Virus record (IMG/VR): IMGVR_UViG_3300006917_000063
Span: 1-38,346 of that record
Origin: a virus
Strand: one strand, 5' to 3'
DNA: 38,346 nucleotides
The notes beneath the pieces are model-generated. The model was not told the DNA's origin, did not search any database, and saw only the letters and a program-made list of their open reading frames with translations. Both the position numbers and the translations under genes were made by a program. Shown here piece by piece: positions 17,579 to 24,696 of the stretch (position 1 is the first letter of the stretch; every line of letters begins with the position of its first letter).

Positions 17579-19291
17579 ATGGCCACTATCGATCCACTGA
17601 CACTTGCAAATACGTTCGAAGATCTTGTCACAACCGTCAATGCGGTAGCGACGGAACTCAACACGAATGTATTGAAAATTGGTGACATCTCCGGTAATTT
17701 GGTCGTCGAGCAGATCACGACGAATACGCTGACGGTTCTCGCGACGACGAGTCTGCGTGGAAACACCTCTGCAAACGCCAATCTAACTGTCAACGCCACG
17801 ATCAATACCGTCGCGCTGGTCGTCAGCGGAAACGCATCAATTGCCACATTGAATGTGAGCACAAACACAAGTACCGGTAATCTGACGGTCAGTGGCACAC
17901 TCACTCTCAATGGCGCCGCGATCAATACGACGGCTGTTCCCGAAGGCACCAATCAATACTATACCGATACTCGCGCACGTGCCGCGGTAAGCAATGGTGC
18001 GGGTATTGGCTATAGTAACAGCACCGGCGTCATCACGAATCTTGGTGTCACCGCACTTGCTGGGCAACTACCAATCTCCGTCAATGCATCATCGGGAAGC
18101 GTTGCGGTTTCGATCTCGGACACTCCGTCATTCACAACCGTGACGACAGGCAACGTCGTGGCCAATACTACAGCACTGGCCGTCGGCGCGAATGTGGTCA
18201 GTAACACGTCAGCGATTGTCATAGGGAACAGTAGCGTCAATACGACGATTACGTCTTCCGCGATTACGACGGGCCTCGTGGTGCCCGTAGATCGAACCAT
18301 TACTGCTAATGGTAGCACTGGCACTTCTGGACAGGTGCTCACGTCAAATGGAACGACTGCGTATTGGAGTACCGTCTCGGGTGGAAGTAGCGCAGGTGGA
18401 AATGGTGCGGTGCAATATTGGAACACCAGCACCAACGCGATTGATGCATCAGCGAACCTGTCGTTTACCGGCAGTGTACTCACACTTGGAAACTCCTCTG
18501 TCAATACCAGTCTGAATAGTTCCGCGCTGCTCGTCAGTAGCGTATCGCTGGGCGCAAACGTCTCGTTGAATGTGTCCGCGTACTTTGTTGGCAACAGTTC
18601 CGTCAACACCGCGATTACCGCAGGCAGTATCGGGTTGAATGGCGCTGTCGTCAACTCTACCGTGTTTACGGGTACATCGTATTCGGCGAATAACACCACG
18701 TATCTCAATGGTCAAGCCGCTTCCTACTATACGAACGCGACGAACATTACTACGGGCACATTGGCCAACGCGCAGTTGTCGGGTGCGTATACCGGCATCA
18801 CCGGTCTTGGTACTCTCAGTACACTTACCGTATCGGGCAACACCACAATAGGCGCGAACCTGATCGTTGCGAACAGCACAGGTGTCTATGTGGGAAATGC
18901 TGCGGTGAACGGTTCCGTCACCAGCGCACTCCTGAGTGTGCGACGCAGCGGGTCGTCAATGGAGTTCGGCGCGGCCAACGATGGGTTTCAGTCCGTCGTT
19001 GGCAGTGAAACCACTGGCGCGCCTTTCATCGCATTCAACTGCGAAGCCGGTACCAACAGCGATACCTATCGCACACGCGGCACACGTGCTGGTGCGGTAC
19101 TGCGTGCGGATGCAGGCAACGTCATCATCGGATATGTGGGCACTGCAAATACAGACAATCAATCATTACTTGAATTGCTTCGCGTCAGCGGGAGTGCCGG
19201 CTCTGTCAGCGCCAACGGTATCGTGCGATGTGACACGACTTCCGGAAGACTCGTCGTGCCGGTAGGTGCGAATAAGTACGCGACAACATAA
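17579..19291 (+). CDS. Tail-fibre-type virion protein, 570 aa
   Basis: The N-terminus (MATIDPLTLANTFEDLVTTV) is helical and resembles that of the 451-aa protein at 23335. A run of short beta repeats (TSTGNLTVSGTLTLNG) and the VPEGTNQYYTDTRARAAVS motif, widespread in phage tail fibres, follow. Two GNSSVNTxITSSAI modules sit near residues 210 and 335. The NGQAASYYTNATNITTGTL and AQLSGAYTG patterns are shared with the giant fibre. The C-terminal segment (RRSGSSMEFGAANDGFQSVV onward) is a distinct domain ending SGRLVVPVGANKYATT, nearly the same end as the 23335 product. It is separated by only 2 nt from the first His/Asp-tail gene, so the two products are probably made together. Confidence 0.78.
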   Translation: MATIDPLTLANTFEDLVTTVNAVATELNTNVLKIGDISGNLVVEQITTNTLTVLATTSLRGNTSANANLTVNATINTVALVVSGNASIATLNVSTNTSTGNLTVSGTLTLNGAAINTTAVPEGTNQYYTDTRARAAVSNGAGIGYSNSTGVITNLGVTALAGQLPISVNASSGSVAVSISDTPSFTTVTTGNVVANTTALAVGANVVSNTSAIVIGNSSVNTTITSSAITTGLVVPVDRTITANGSTGTSGQVLTSNGTTAYWSTVSGGSSAGGNGAVQYWNTSTNAIDASANLSFTGSVLTLGNSSVNTSLNSSALLVSSVSLGANVSLNVSAYFVGNSSVNTAITAGSIGLNGAVVNSTVFTGTSYSANNTTYLNGQAASYYTNATNITTGTLANAQLSGAYTGITGLGTLSTLTVSGNTTIGANLIVANSTGVYVGNAAVNGSVTSALLSVRRSGSSMEFGAANDGFQSVVGSETTGAPFIAFNCEAGTNSDTYRTRGTRAGAVLRADAGNVIIGYVGTANTDNQSLLELLRVSGSAGSVSANGIVRCDTTSGRLVVPVGANKYATT

Positions 19292-19293
19292 TC

Positions 19294-20010
19294 ATGGCTA
19301 AGACCGCAGGCAGTGTGTGGGTATCCGGAAACACGTTTCATTATATTGACGCTTCGGGCGTTGAATGGTATGCGATTGGGAGCAATACAGGTCTTGTCTC
19401 GAATGCGGTCGCCGGTTCCATCTGGGTCGAAAACAGTAATCTCGCGTACATCGACGAGAACCAATACAAGCGCACACTGAATGTCGCGACGATTGCGAGC
19501 CGCGCTAATTCTATCGCGGGGTCGCTATGGGTGTCGAACACCTCGGGCACCAGCGCGAATACCGGTAATGTGCAACTTCGCATCATCGGCACCAATAATT
19601 ACGAGTATGCAGTGCATGATGATGTGTCGCATACCGATGTGCCGCATAGCGACATTACGCACACCGATAGCGTAACTCATTACGATTCACATAGTGATAC
19701 TGCCGGCTATAGTGATCACAATGATTATTATTCATCTCATACAGACTATTCCGACTCGTATCATGATGACTCGCACACCGATACATATTATCACAACGAT
19801 GCGCCGGAGTATCATGAAGATTATGGGGACTCTCATACCGATAATCACGCCGATCATGGCGATTATTTCAACGATGGGCACGTCGATTCGCATACGGATT
19901 CTGTGCATAGCGATTCACATAGCGATAGTGCCACACACAACGATGTGGCACATGCGGATGTGACGCACAGTGACGTTGCGCATAACGATCAGCCCGTCTA
20001 CGTAGGATAA
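19294..20010 (+). CDS. His/Asp-rich-tail virion-type protein, copy 1
   Basis: The 238-residue protein has two parts. Residues 1-106 contain three AGSxWV units (near 5, 40 and 75) with FHYIDASG/AYIDENQ strands, a small beta module of the type found in phage structural proteins. Residues 108-230 are a low-complexity tail with 23 His in 123 residues, mainly as H-S/T-D, H-N-D and Y-S-D triplets every 4-6 residues, with no Lys or Arg. The tail ends AHNDQPVYVG. There is no Cys. It is followed 4 nt later by a paralogue and then by a radical SAM enzyme. I infer that the tail is either a substrate for that enzyme or a metal-binding appendage. The high His/Asp content would allow both. Confidence 0.82.
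   Translation: MAKTAGSVWVSGNTFHYIDASGVEWYAIGSNTGLVSNAVAGSIWVENSNLAYIDENQYKRTLNVATIASRANSIAGSLWVSNTSGTSANTGNVQLRIIGTNNYEYAVHDDVSHTDVPHSDITHTDSVTHYDSHSDTAGYSDHNDYYSSHTDYSDSYHDDSHTDTYYHNDAPEYHEDYGDSHTDNHADHGDYFNDGHVDSHTDSVHSDSHSDSATHNDVAHADVTHSDVAHNDQPVYVG
19615..19983 (+). repeat. His-(Ser/Thr)-Asp repeat tail of copy 1
   Basis: These are in-frame degenerate repeats of CAT/CAC-(AGC/ACC)-GAT type. The central part (residues about 137-198, with SDSYHDD, HTDT and NHADHGDYF) is almost identical in copy 2, while the flanks differ in length by indels. Confidence 0.85.
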
Positions 20011-20014
20011 GATT

Positions 20015-20674
20015 ATGGCAAAAACAGCAGGTAGCATTTGGGTCGCCGGAAACACCGTACATTACATCGATGCATCTGGTGTCGAGTGGTACGCGATTGG
20101 CAGCAATACCGGTTTAGCATCTGGTGCTATTGTGGGTTCGTTGTGGGTGGAAGGCACCAATCTTCGCTATGTTGATGCCAGTGGGTTTGCCCGCACACTC
20201 AACGTCACATCGATTGCGAACCGCACAGGCGCTATTGCGGGTTCTATTTGGGTGTCGAATAGCGGAGGCACGAGTGCCTCCACTGGAAACGTACAACTGC
20301 GGATTATCGGGAACAATAACTATGAGTATGCGGTGCATGATGATATTGCACACACTGACTCACATAGTGATAGTGTAAGTCATGGCGACGCGGCCGGCTA
20401 TAGTGATCACGACGATTATTATTCATCTCATACAGACTATTCCGACTCGTATCATGATGACGTACATACCGATACGTATTTTCACAACGATGCGCCAGAG
20501 TGGCATACAGATTATGGTGACACTCATACCGACAATCATGCGGATCATGCCGATTATTTCAGCGATGGGCACGTCGATGTGCATACGGATTCTGTGCATA
20601 GCGATAGTTCCTCTCATGACGACACACACAGTGACGTCGCACATAACGATCAACCCGTCTACGTAGGTTCATAG
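20015..20674 (+). CDS. His/Asp-rich-tail virion-type protein, copy 2
   Basis: This 219-residue paralogue of the preceding gene starts MAKTAGSIWVAGNTVHYIDA, with the same three AGSxWV-type units and the same GNVQLRIIG end of the N-domain. The tail runs from H108 to H210 and has 19 His, no Lys, Arg or Cys, and ends AHNDQPVYVGS. Compared with copy 1 it lacks a stretch after H123 and a stretch near the end, but the central segment from AGYSDH to YFxDGHVD is nearly identical at DNA level. The stop codon overlaps the AGGAGA site of the radical SAM gene. Substrate or metal-binding roles are inferred as for copy 1. Confidence 0.82.
   Translation: MAKTAGSIWVAGNTVHYIDASGVEWYAIGSNTGLASGAIVGSLWVEGTNLRYVDASGFARTLNVTSIANRTGAIAGSIWVSNSGGTSASTGNVQLRIIGNNNYEYAVHDDIAHTDSHSDSVSHGDAAGYSDHDDYYSSHTDYSDSYHDDVHTDTYFHNDAPEWHTDYGDTHTDNHADHADYFSDGHVDVHTDSVHSDSSSHDDTHSDVAHNDQPVYVGS
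20336..20644 (+). repeat. His-(Ser/Thr)-Asp repeat tail of copy 2
   Basis: This is the same kind of repeat as in the preceding gene. It is aligned with it over a conserved core and shortened at both flanks. Together the two copies form a direct repeat of roughly 650-720 bp with a period of 721 bp. Confidence 0.85.
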
Positions 20675-20690
20675 GAGAAAGTAGTTTATT

Positions 20691-22034
20691 ATGAGTATTG
20701 AAGTTAGACCTGTAGGTGTTACGTGCAACATACAATGCAAGTATTGTTACGAAACGGAAATGCGCAATGTGCAAAAATCTCACAAGTATGACCGTAAGGC
20801 CGTGCTTGCAGCCATCGACAAGCTCAAGCCGGACGAATACTTCTCCTTGTTTGGGGGCGAAGCTCTCATTCTTTCTCTCAAAGATCTAGACGAACTGTTA
20901 CAGATCGCGCACACACGTTTTGGCCATTCGGGTGTGCAAACGAATGCGTCGCTCATTACCGAAAAACACATCGAACTCTTCATCAAATATAACACGCATG
21001 TGGGCATCTCAATGGATGGCCCCGATGAACTGAACGATAGTCGATGGGCAGGCACTTTAGAGGCGACACGAAAACAGACACAACGTACCATGTGGGCATT
21101 GAAAGAACTCTGCGGCCGCGCGGTCACCACTCCGCATTTACTCCCCAGTTTGATCGTGACGCTGCATGCCGGCAACTGCCGAGCGGATCGCTTTCCTCGA
21201 TTTCTTGAATGGTTGCACGAACTAGACACAATGGGTGTGCGTCATGTCAATATGCATTTGATGGAGATGGATCATAAAGCGCACGAACTGTATCTTCCTA
21301 GTGAGGAGATTGCAGATCGGCTGATTGAGATCTGGAATATCCTGCCTTCATTCAAACAGTTGCGCATCTCCAAGTTTGACGAGATCCTGAAACTCCAGCG
21401 CGGGAACGGAGATTCAGTCGTATGTCATTGGAAACCTTGCGACCCGTGGAATACCAGTGCAGTAAATGGTATTGAGAATGATGGTTCGCCGTCGCATTGT
21501 TCACGCACCAATAAGGATGGTCAAAACTGGTTGCCGGCCGAAGGATGCGGCACGAAAAACGGTGCTTCAACGTTTATCGGTCATCCCGGTGCTCGACATT
21601 TTGAACGACAACTTGCGTTGTATGTCACGCCGCAGGAATACGGTGGATGTCAGGGATGTGAATATTGGCTCATGTGTTACGGGCAATGCCCCGGTGAAGG
21701 CGCGAATCACGATTGGCGCATGCGCTCCACGTACTGCGGCACCTTCAAGCGTCTATTTGCGGAAGGCGCACGACGACTTCGCGCCGCGGGTGAAGTGCCG
21801 TTTTCCGAGCACCCCAAGCGCACAGAAATTGAAGCGCAGATGTACGCCGCATGGTCGCAAGAAGAAACGCCATATTTGAGTAAGTACACGCAGCCGTCAT
21901 CGAGCACCACACCCGCGACGAAGCACGGTGACCAGCACGGCGATCATACGGATACACAGCCCCATACGCACGATGACGTTCCCCACGGTGATTATTCTGA
22001 TCATGGAGATCATACAGATGTCAACAAGAGATAA
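20691..22034 (+). CDS. Radical SAM / SPASM-type enzyme with its own His/Asp C-terminal tail
   Basis: The 447-residue protein opens directly on a CxxxCxxC cluster (C12, C16, C19, followed by Y20), which binds the 4Fe-4S cluster that cleaves S-adenosylmethionine. SLFGGEAL (G55-G56-E57) is the SAM-binding strand, and GVQTNASLI and GISMDGP are further barrel motifs of SPASM-class enzymes. A Cys-rich C-terminal domain (C245, C250, C270, C286, C320, C323, C329, C333, C349; includes GGCxGCxxWxxCYGQCPG) should bind auxiliary clusters. Residues 412-443 are a His/Asp tail (8 His; HGD, HTD, HDD, HGDYSDHGDHTD) like those of the two upstream proteins. SPASM enzymes usually modify ribosomally made peptides, so the adjacent tails are candidate substrates. 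The reaction is unknown. AGGAGA lies 12 nt upstream. Confidence 0.88.
   Translation: MSIEVRPVGVTCNIQCKYCYETEMRNVQKSHKYDRKAVLAAIDKLKPDEYFSLFGGEALILSLKDLDELLQIAHTRFGHSGVQTNASLITEKHIELFIKYNTHVGISMDGPDELNDSRWAGTLEATRKQTQRTMWALKELCGRAVTTPHLLPSLIVTLHAGNCRADRFPRFLEWLHELDTMGVRHVNMHLMEMDHKAHELYLPSEEIADRLIEIWNILPSFKQLRISKFDEILKLQRGNGDSVVCHWKPCDPWNTSAVNGIENDGSPSHCSRTNKDGQNWLPAEGCGTKNGASTFIGHPGARHFERQLALYVTPQEYGGCQGCEYWLMCYGQCPGEGANHDWRMRSTYCGTFKRLFAEGARRLRAAGEVPFSEHPKRTEIEAQMYAAWSQEETPYLSKYTQPSSSTTPATKHGDQHGDHTDTQPHTHDDVPHGDYSDHGDHTDVNKR
21924..22019 (+). repeat. His/Asp tail at the C-terminus of the radical SAM enzyme
   Basis: This 32-residue in-frame segment carries eight His, with HGD/HTD/HDD triplets and almost no basic residues. 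It is separated from the catalytic part by a Ser/Thr/Pro linker (QPSSSTTPAT). Its last codons overlap the start of the next gene. Confidence 0.85.
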
Positions 22035-23322
22035 TGTTCCGGTACTTCCGGATTGGACACGATGGTCATGGCGCAGTGCTGATGAACGCGAGTGGTGGCA
22101 ACCATTGTTCACGCGTGCGAGTAATGCGTATCAAGATGTCGAACGATTGGCTGTTGTGCACGGTCTGCGACCCGCCGCGTTTCAGAATGTTCCTTCCGAT
22201 GGTCTTATTGAGGCCACCCGCTGGGCTGCGCGGCATAACATTCTATGCGTACCACAAACTACCGTAGGTGTTGCCTCTTCGTATAGCAGCACCTCTCAAC
22301 CCATTCGCGATGGAAAATTCGTCTATCGGGTTTTGTATTTGAACCCGCAATACTATGACCGGGCGTTTCCACAAACCGATGCGCAGTATGGCGAACTCTT
22401 AGGCTATCCCGCCTGCTGCCGAGACGCGTATGATGCCACATGGGGCGCGGGTCGTGTCGATAGCACGTGGGAACAAACACGCGAGGGTGCGCATCCGAAT
22501 AGCGACCCCTACGCGAGCACCCTATTGCGCTGGATGGGCCTGCGTTTGGTGTCGCATATGCCGTGTTCCTATACGTGCGACGCGTCGCAACGCATCGGTC
22601 ACGCGATGTTTGATTTGGGTTGCGCACATGGATACCGTGAGGAGATGCACACCATTCGTGAAGTCTTGTCATGGCCGCTAAAGTGGTCACGACTATTTGG
22701 TATTGCGGAGATCGTCACACCTGCGTTGAAGATCTCAACACGCAGCGACTGGACGCCGCAGAAACAGCAGTTCTTTCGTACGGGGCACTATGAGCGTGTT
22801 CGAAAGACGCTATGGAAGGATAATCAATTTTCGTCTGCAGAAGGCATGCGTACGACTCACGAAGATATGATCCCTGCGTTAGCGACGCAATTACCGGAGC
22901 AGGCACGTGTGTTGGATCTCGGATGCGGAAATGGGCATCTGCTGCGACGACTAACTATATATAGACCAGATATTCGTATTGCGGGAGTGGATACGAACGC
23001 TGACGCGATTCATCGTGCCCAACATCCGATTTCTCCGACAGCACGGTTTACTGCGGCTCGTATTCAAGACGGCACATGGCGCGACTGGAACCCTACAGCG
23101 GTGCTGTTTAATCCTGCACGTCTGACGGAAATGTCTCCGTCAGACGCAAGTAATGTTGCGGCGTGGATTCGAGAAATACCATATCAGTTTCCATATTGCT
23201 ATAGTGATTGGCAAGCAAAAATCGACGTGCGCACCTTGTGTGAACAATATCATGTGGGCACACCCGCGCCCCTGATTCGTACACCGAACGTGGAAATGGG
23301 AGTCATGACAACTTTTACCTAA
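22018..23322 (+). CDS. GYPxCC-domain / SAM-dependent methyltransferase fusion
   Basis: I choose the ATG at 22018 (MSTRDNVPVLPDW). It has GGAG 9 nt upstream, and the longer frame from 21928 only reads through the previous gene's His/Asp tail in another frame. The two genes overlap by 17 nt. In the 434-residue product, residues 30-240 contain ELLGYPACC (C133, C134) and SHMPCSYTCDAS (C183, C187), a four-Cys pattern that resembles the GYPxCC proteins grouped under DUF483. It could bind metal or an Fe-S cluster. Residues 295-390 form a class I methyltransferase domain: VLDLGCGNGHLL (motif I), IAGVDTNADAI (motif II) and LFNPARL. Position and overlap suggest it works with the radical SAM enzyme on the same target. 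The methyl acceptor is unknown. Confidence 0.8.
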   Translation: MSTRDNVPVLPDWTRWSWRSADEREWWQPLFTRASNAYQDVERLAVVHGLRPAAFQNVPSDGLIEATRWAARHNILCVPQTTVGVASSYSSTSQPIRDGKFVYRVLYLNPQYYDRAFPQTDAQYGELLGYPACCRDAYDATWGAGRVDSTWEQTREGAHPNSDPYASTLLRWMGLRLVSHMPCSYTCDASQRIGHAMFDLGCAHGYREEMHTIREVLSWPLKWSRLFGIAEIVTPALKISTRSDWTPQKQQFFRTGHYERVRKTLWKDNQFSSAEGMRTTHEDMIPALATQLPEQARVLDLGCGNGHLLRRLTIYRPDIRIAGVDTNADAIHRAQHPISPTARFTAARIQDGTWRDWNPTAVLFNPARLTEMSPSDASNVAAWIREIPYQFPYCYSDWQAKIDVRTLCEQYHVGTPAPLIRTPNVEMGVMTTFT

Positions 23323-23325
23323 ATA
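23319..23325 (+). promoter_or_regulatory. Late promoter box CTAAATA before the 451-aa fibre gene and neck genes
   Basis: The context is CCTAAATAT, overlapping the last codons and stop of the methyltransferase-like gene. The predicted leader is about 4 nt. It probably reads on through genes 13-17, where no other box was seen. Confidence 0.7.
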
Positions 23326-23334
23326 TAGACATCT

Positions 23335-24690
23335 ATGCCACTGATTACACCGATACAAACTACCGATACGTTCCGCACATGGGTCACCCGTACCAATACG
23401 GTTATTGATCTTTTGAATAGCAATACCGTCGTTGTGGGCGGCAATGCTATCGGTGCCTTCACGATTGGTAATTCTTCCCATACAAATACGAGTCTGTCGC
23501 TTAATGGCGGAAAAACGCTCGCGAACTTGAGTGGTCTTTTTCTTGCGGGAAACTCGACATTTGGCGCCAACGTCTCTGTCAATAGTTCCGCGCTGGTCGT
23601 CAGTGTGTCCGCGAATACGACACTATTCCAGTCGCCCGGTGGAACCGTCGTTAACGCCAGCCCGCTATCGGTGAATGCTGCCGCCACATTTAATGGTGCG
23701 GTCACATTTACCGCATCTGGGCCACTGACAATCGGTAATGTTGCATCATTTGCAAGCAACGTTTCCGTTGCGAACAATCTGGTGGCATCGAACACCGCCT
23801 ACATGCGGTCAATTCTGTTCAGCGAAAGTGGAGCAGTTATTGCGGCTACCGTGTCGTCAGCACAATACGACAATTACAATCCCAGTGGATTGCACGATGC
23901 GCAAGTCGTGCACATGAATCCGGATACGCAGAATATTATTCTGACGGGTATTGTCGCTCCCACAAACCTGTCTATCGGTGCTAAAGTACTATACCTTCAG
24001 AACCTATCCGGTTCCTATAAGATTACGCTCAAGAGTGAAGACCCGTCATCGAGCGCCCTGAACCGATTCAAGACTGTCTCCAACCAAGATGTTGACGTGC
24101 CACCCGGTGGTTCAATTCCGCTATTGTACACCACAGCCACAGGTCGTTGGCGGTTATTGGCGGCACCTGCAGGCACCAGCACGACATTATCTGTGTCTGG
24201 CGCCGCCACATTCAGTGATACCGTCAATGTGACGGGTGTGGCGTCATTTACCAGTAACGTCGCGGTTGATAGCAACGTCTTGTTTGTCGATACCGTCAAC
24301 AACCGCGTCGGCGTGAATATCAGTTCACCCACATCTCCGTTACACGTCGTAGGCAATTCGCTATTCGGTAATGTGACGATAGGTGGAACCGCAAGTATTA
24401 CCGGGGCGGCCACGTTCAGCAATACCGCATCCGTGACCGGCGCGGTGAATGCATTGAGCACTTTCGGTGTGACAGGCGCAGTCAATGCGCTGAGTACCTT
24501 GGGCGTGACAGGCGCAGTCAATGCGCTGAGTACATTCGGGGTCACAGGCGCCACCACACTCAATAGCACACTCGCCGTATTGGGGGCCGCGGATTTGCGA
24601 GCGAATGTCAGTGTCAATGCGATTGCACGTTTCGATAGCACCGGAGGCCGCCTCGTGCTGCCTGTCGGTACCAATAAATGGGCTTCGTAA
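23335..24690 (+). CDS. Tail-fibre / neck-appendage-type virion protein, 451 aa
   Basis: The protein starts MPLITPIQTTDTFRTWVTRT, a helical N-terminus shared in form with the 17579 product. It then has FGANVSVNSSALVVS and several short beta-repeat units (AATFNGAVTFTASG and similar). A central domain (residues 155-285, SGLHDAQVVHMNPDTQNIIL onward, with PPGGSIPLLYTTATGRWRLL) resembles the beta domain of other phage fibres. Residues 369-404 are three perfect-period 12-residue repeats (GAVNALSTFGVT). It ends GGRLVLPVGTNKWAS, matching the end of the 17579 protein. It lies 6 nt before gene 13, a place where related T4-like phages often encode fibre or whisker-like proteins. I cannot assign it to whiskers. 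Confidence 0.75.
   Translation: MPLITPIQTTDTFRTWVTRTNTVIDLLNSNTVVVGGNAIGAFTIGNSSHTNTSLSLNGGKTLANLSGLFLAGNSTFGANVSVNSSALVVSVSANTTLFQSPGGTVVNASPLSVNAAATFNGAVTFTASGPLTIGNVASFASNVSVANNLVASNTAYMRSILFSESGAVIAATVSSAQYDNYNPSGLHDAQVVHMNPDTQNIILTGIVAPTNLSIGAKVLYLQNLSGSYKITLKSEDPSSSALNRFKTVSNQDVDVPPGGSIPLLYTTATGRWRLLAAPAGTSTTLSVSGAATFSDTVNVTGVASFTSNVAVDSNVLFVDTVNNRVGVNISSPTSPLHVVGNSLFGNVTIGGTASITGAATFSNTASVTGAVNALSTFGVTGAVNALSTLGVTGAVNALSTFGVTGATTLNSTLAVLGAADLRANVSVNAIARFDSTGGRLVLPVGTNKWAS
24439..24546 (+). repeat. Three 36-bp in-frame tandem repeats
   Basis: The repeats encode GAVNALSTFGVT three times (the second with L for F). Units 2 and 3 differ at only a few third positions, so this is a recent expansion within the fibre gene. 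Confidence 0.9.
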
Positions 24691-24696
24691 CCTTTT

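Noticed and set aside
18010-18708. 232-codon minus-strand ORF opposite the 570-aa fibre gene
   Set aside because: It mirrors the low-complexity codons of the + strand gene, has no recognisable motif, and no other minus-strand gene is supported in the window.
19694-20666. Alternative-frame ORFs within the His/Asp tails that look like hydrophobic, membrane-like peptides (Ile/Thr/Met-rich)
   Set aside because: They arise from CAT-GAT type repeats read out of frame and lack starts with ribosome sites; the His/Asp frame continues a well-formed N-terminal domain and is the one conserved between the two copies.
21928-22017. Upstream 30-codon extension of the methyltransferase-like gene
   Set aside because: It lies over the radical SAM tail in another frame and gives Ile/Thr-rich nonsense; the ATG at 22018 has a GGAG site at proper spacing.
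20691-22034. Assignment of the radical SAM gene to a sulfatase-maturase or the known His-Xaa-Ser enzymes
   Set aside because: The motif set fits SPASM enzymes in general, but there is no sulfatase, and the companion proteins of the His-Xaa-Ser system are absent; a specific name would be over-calling.
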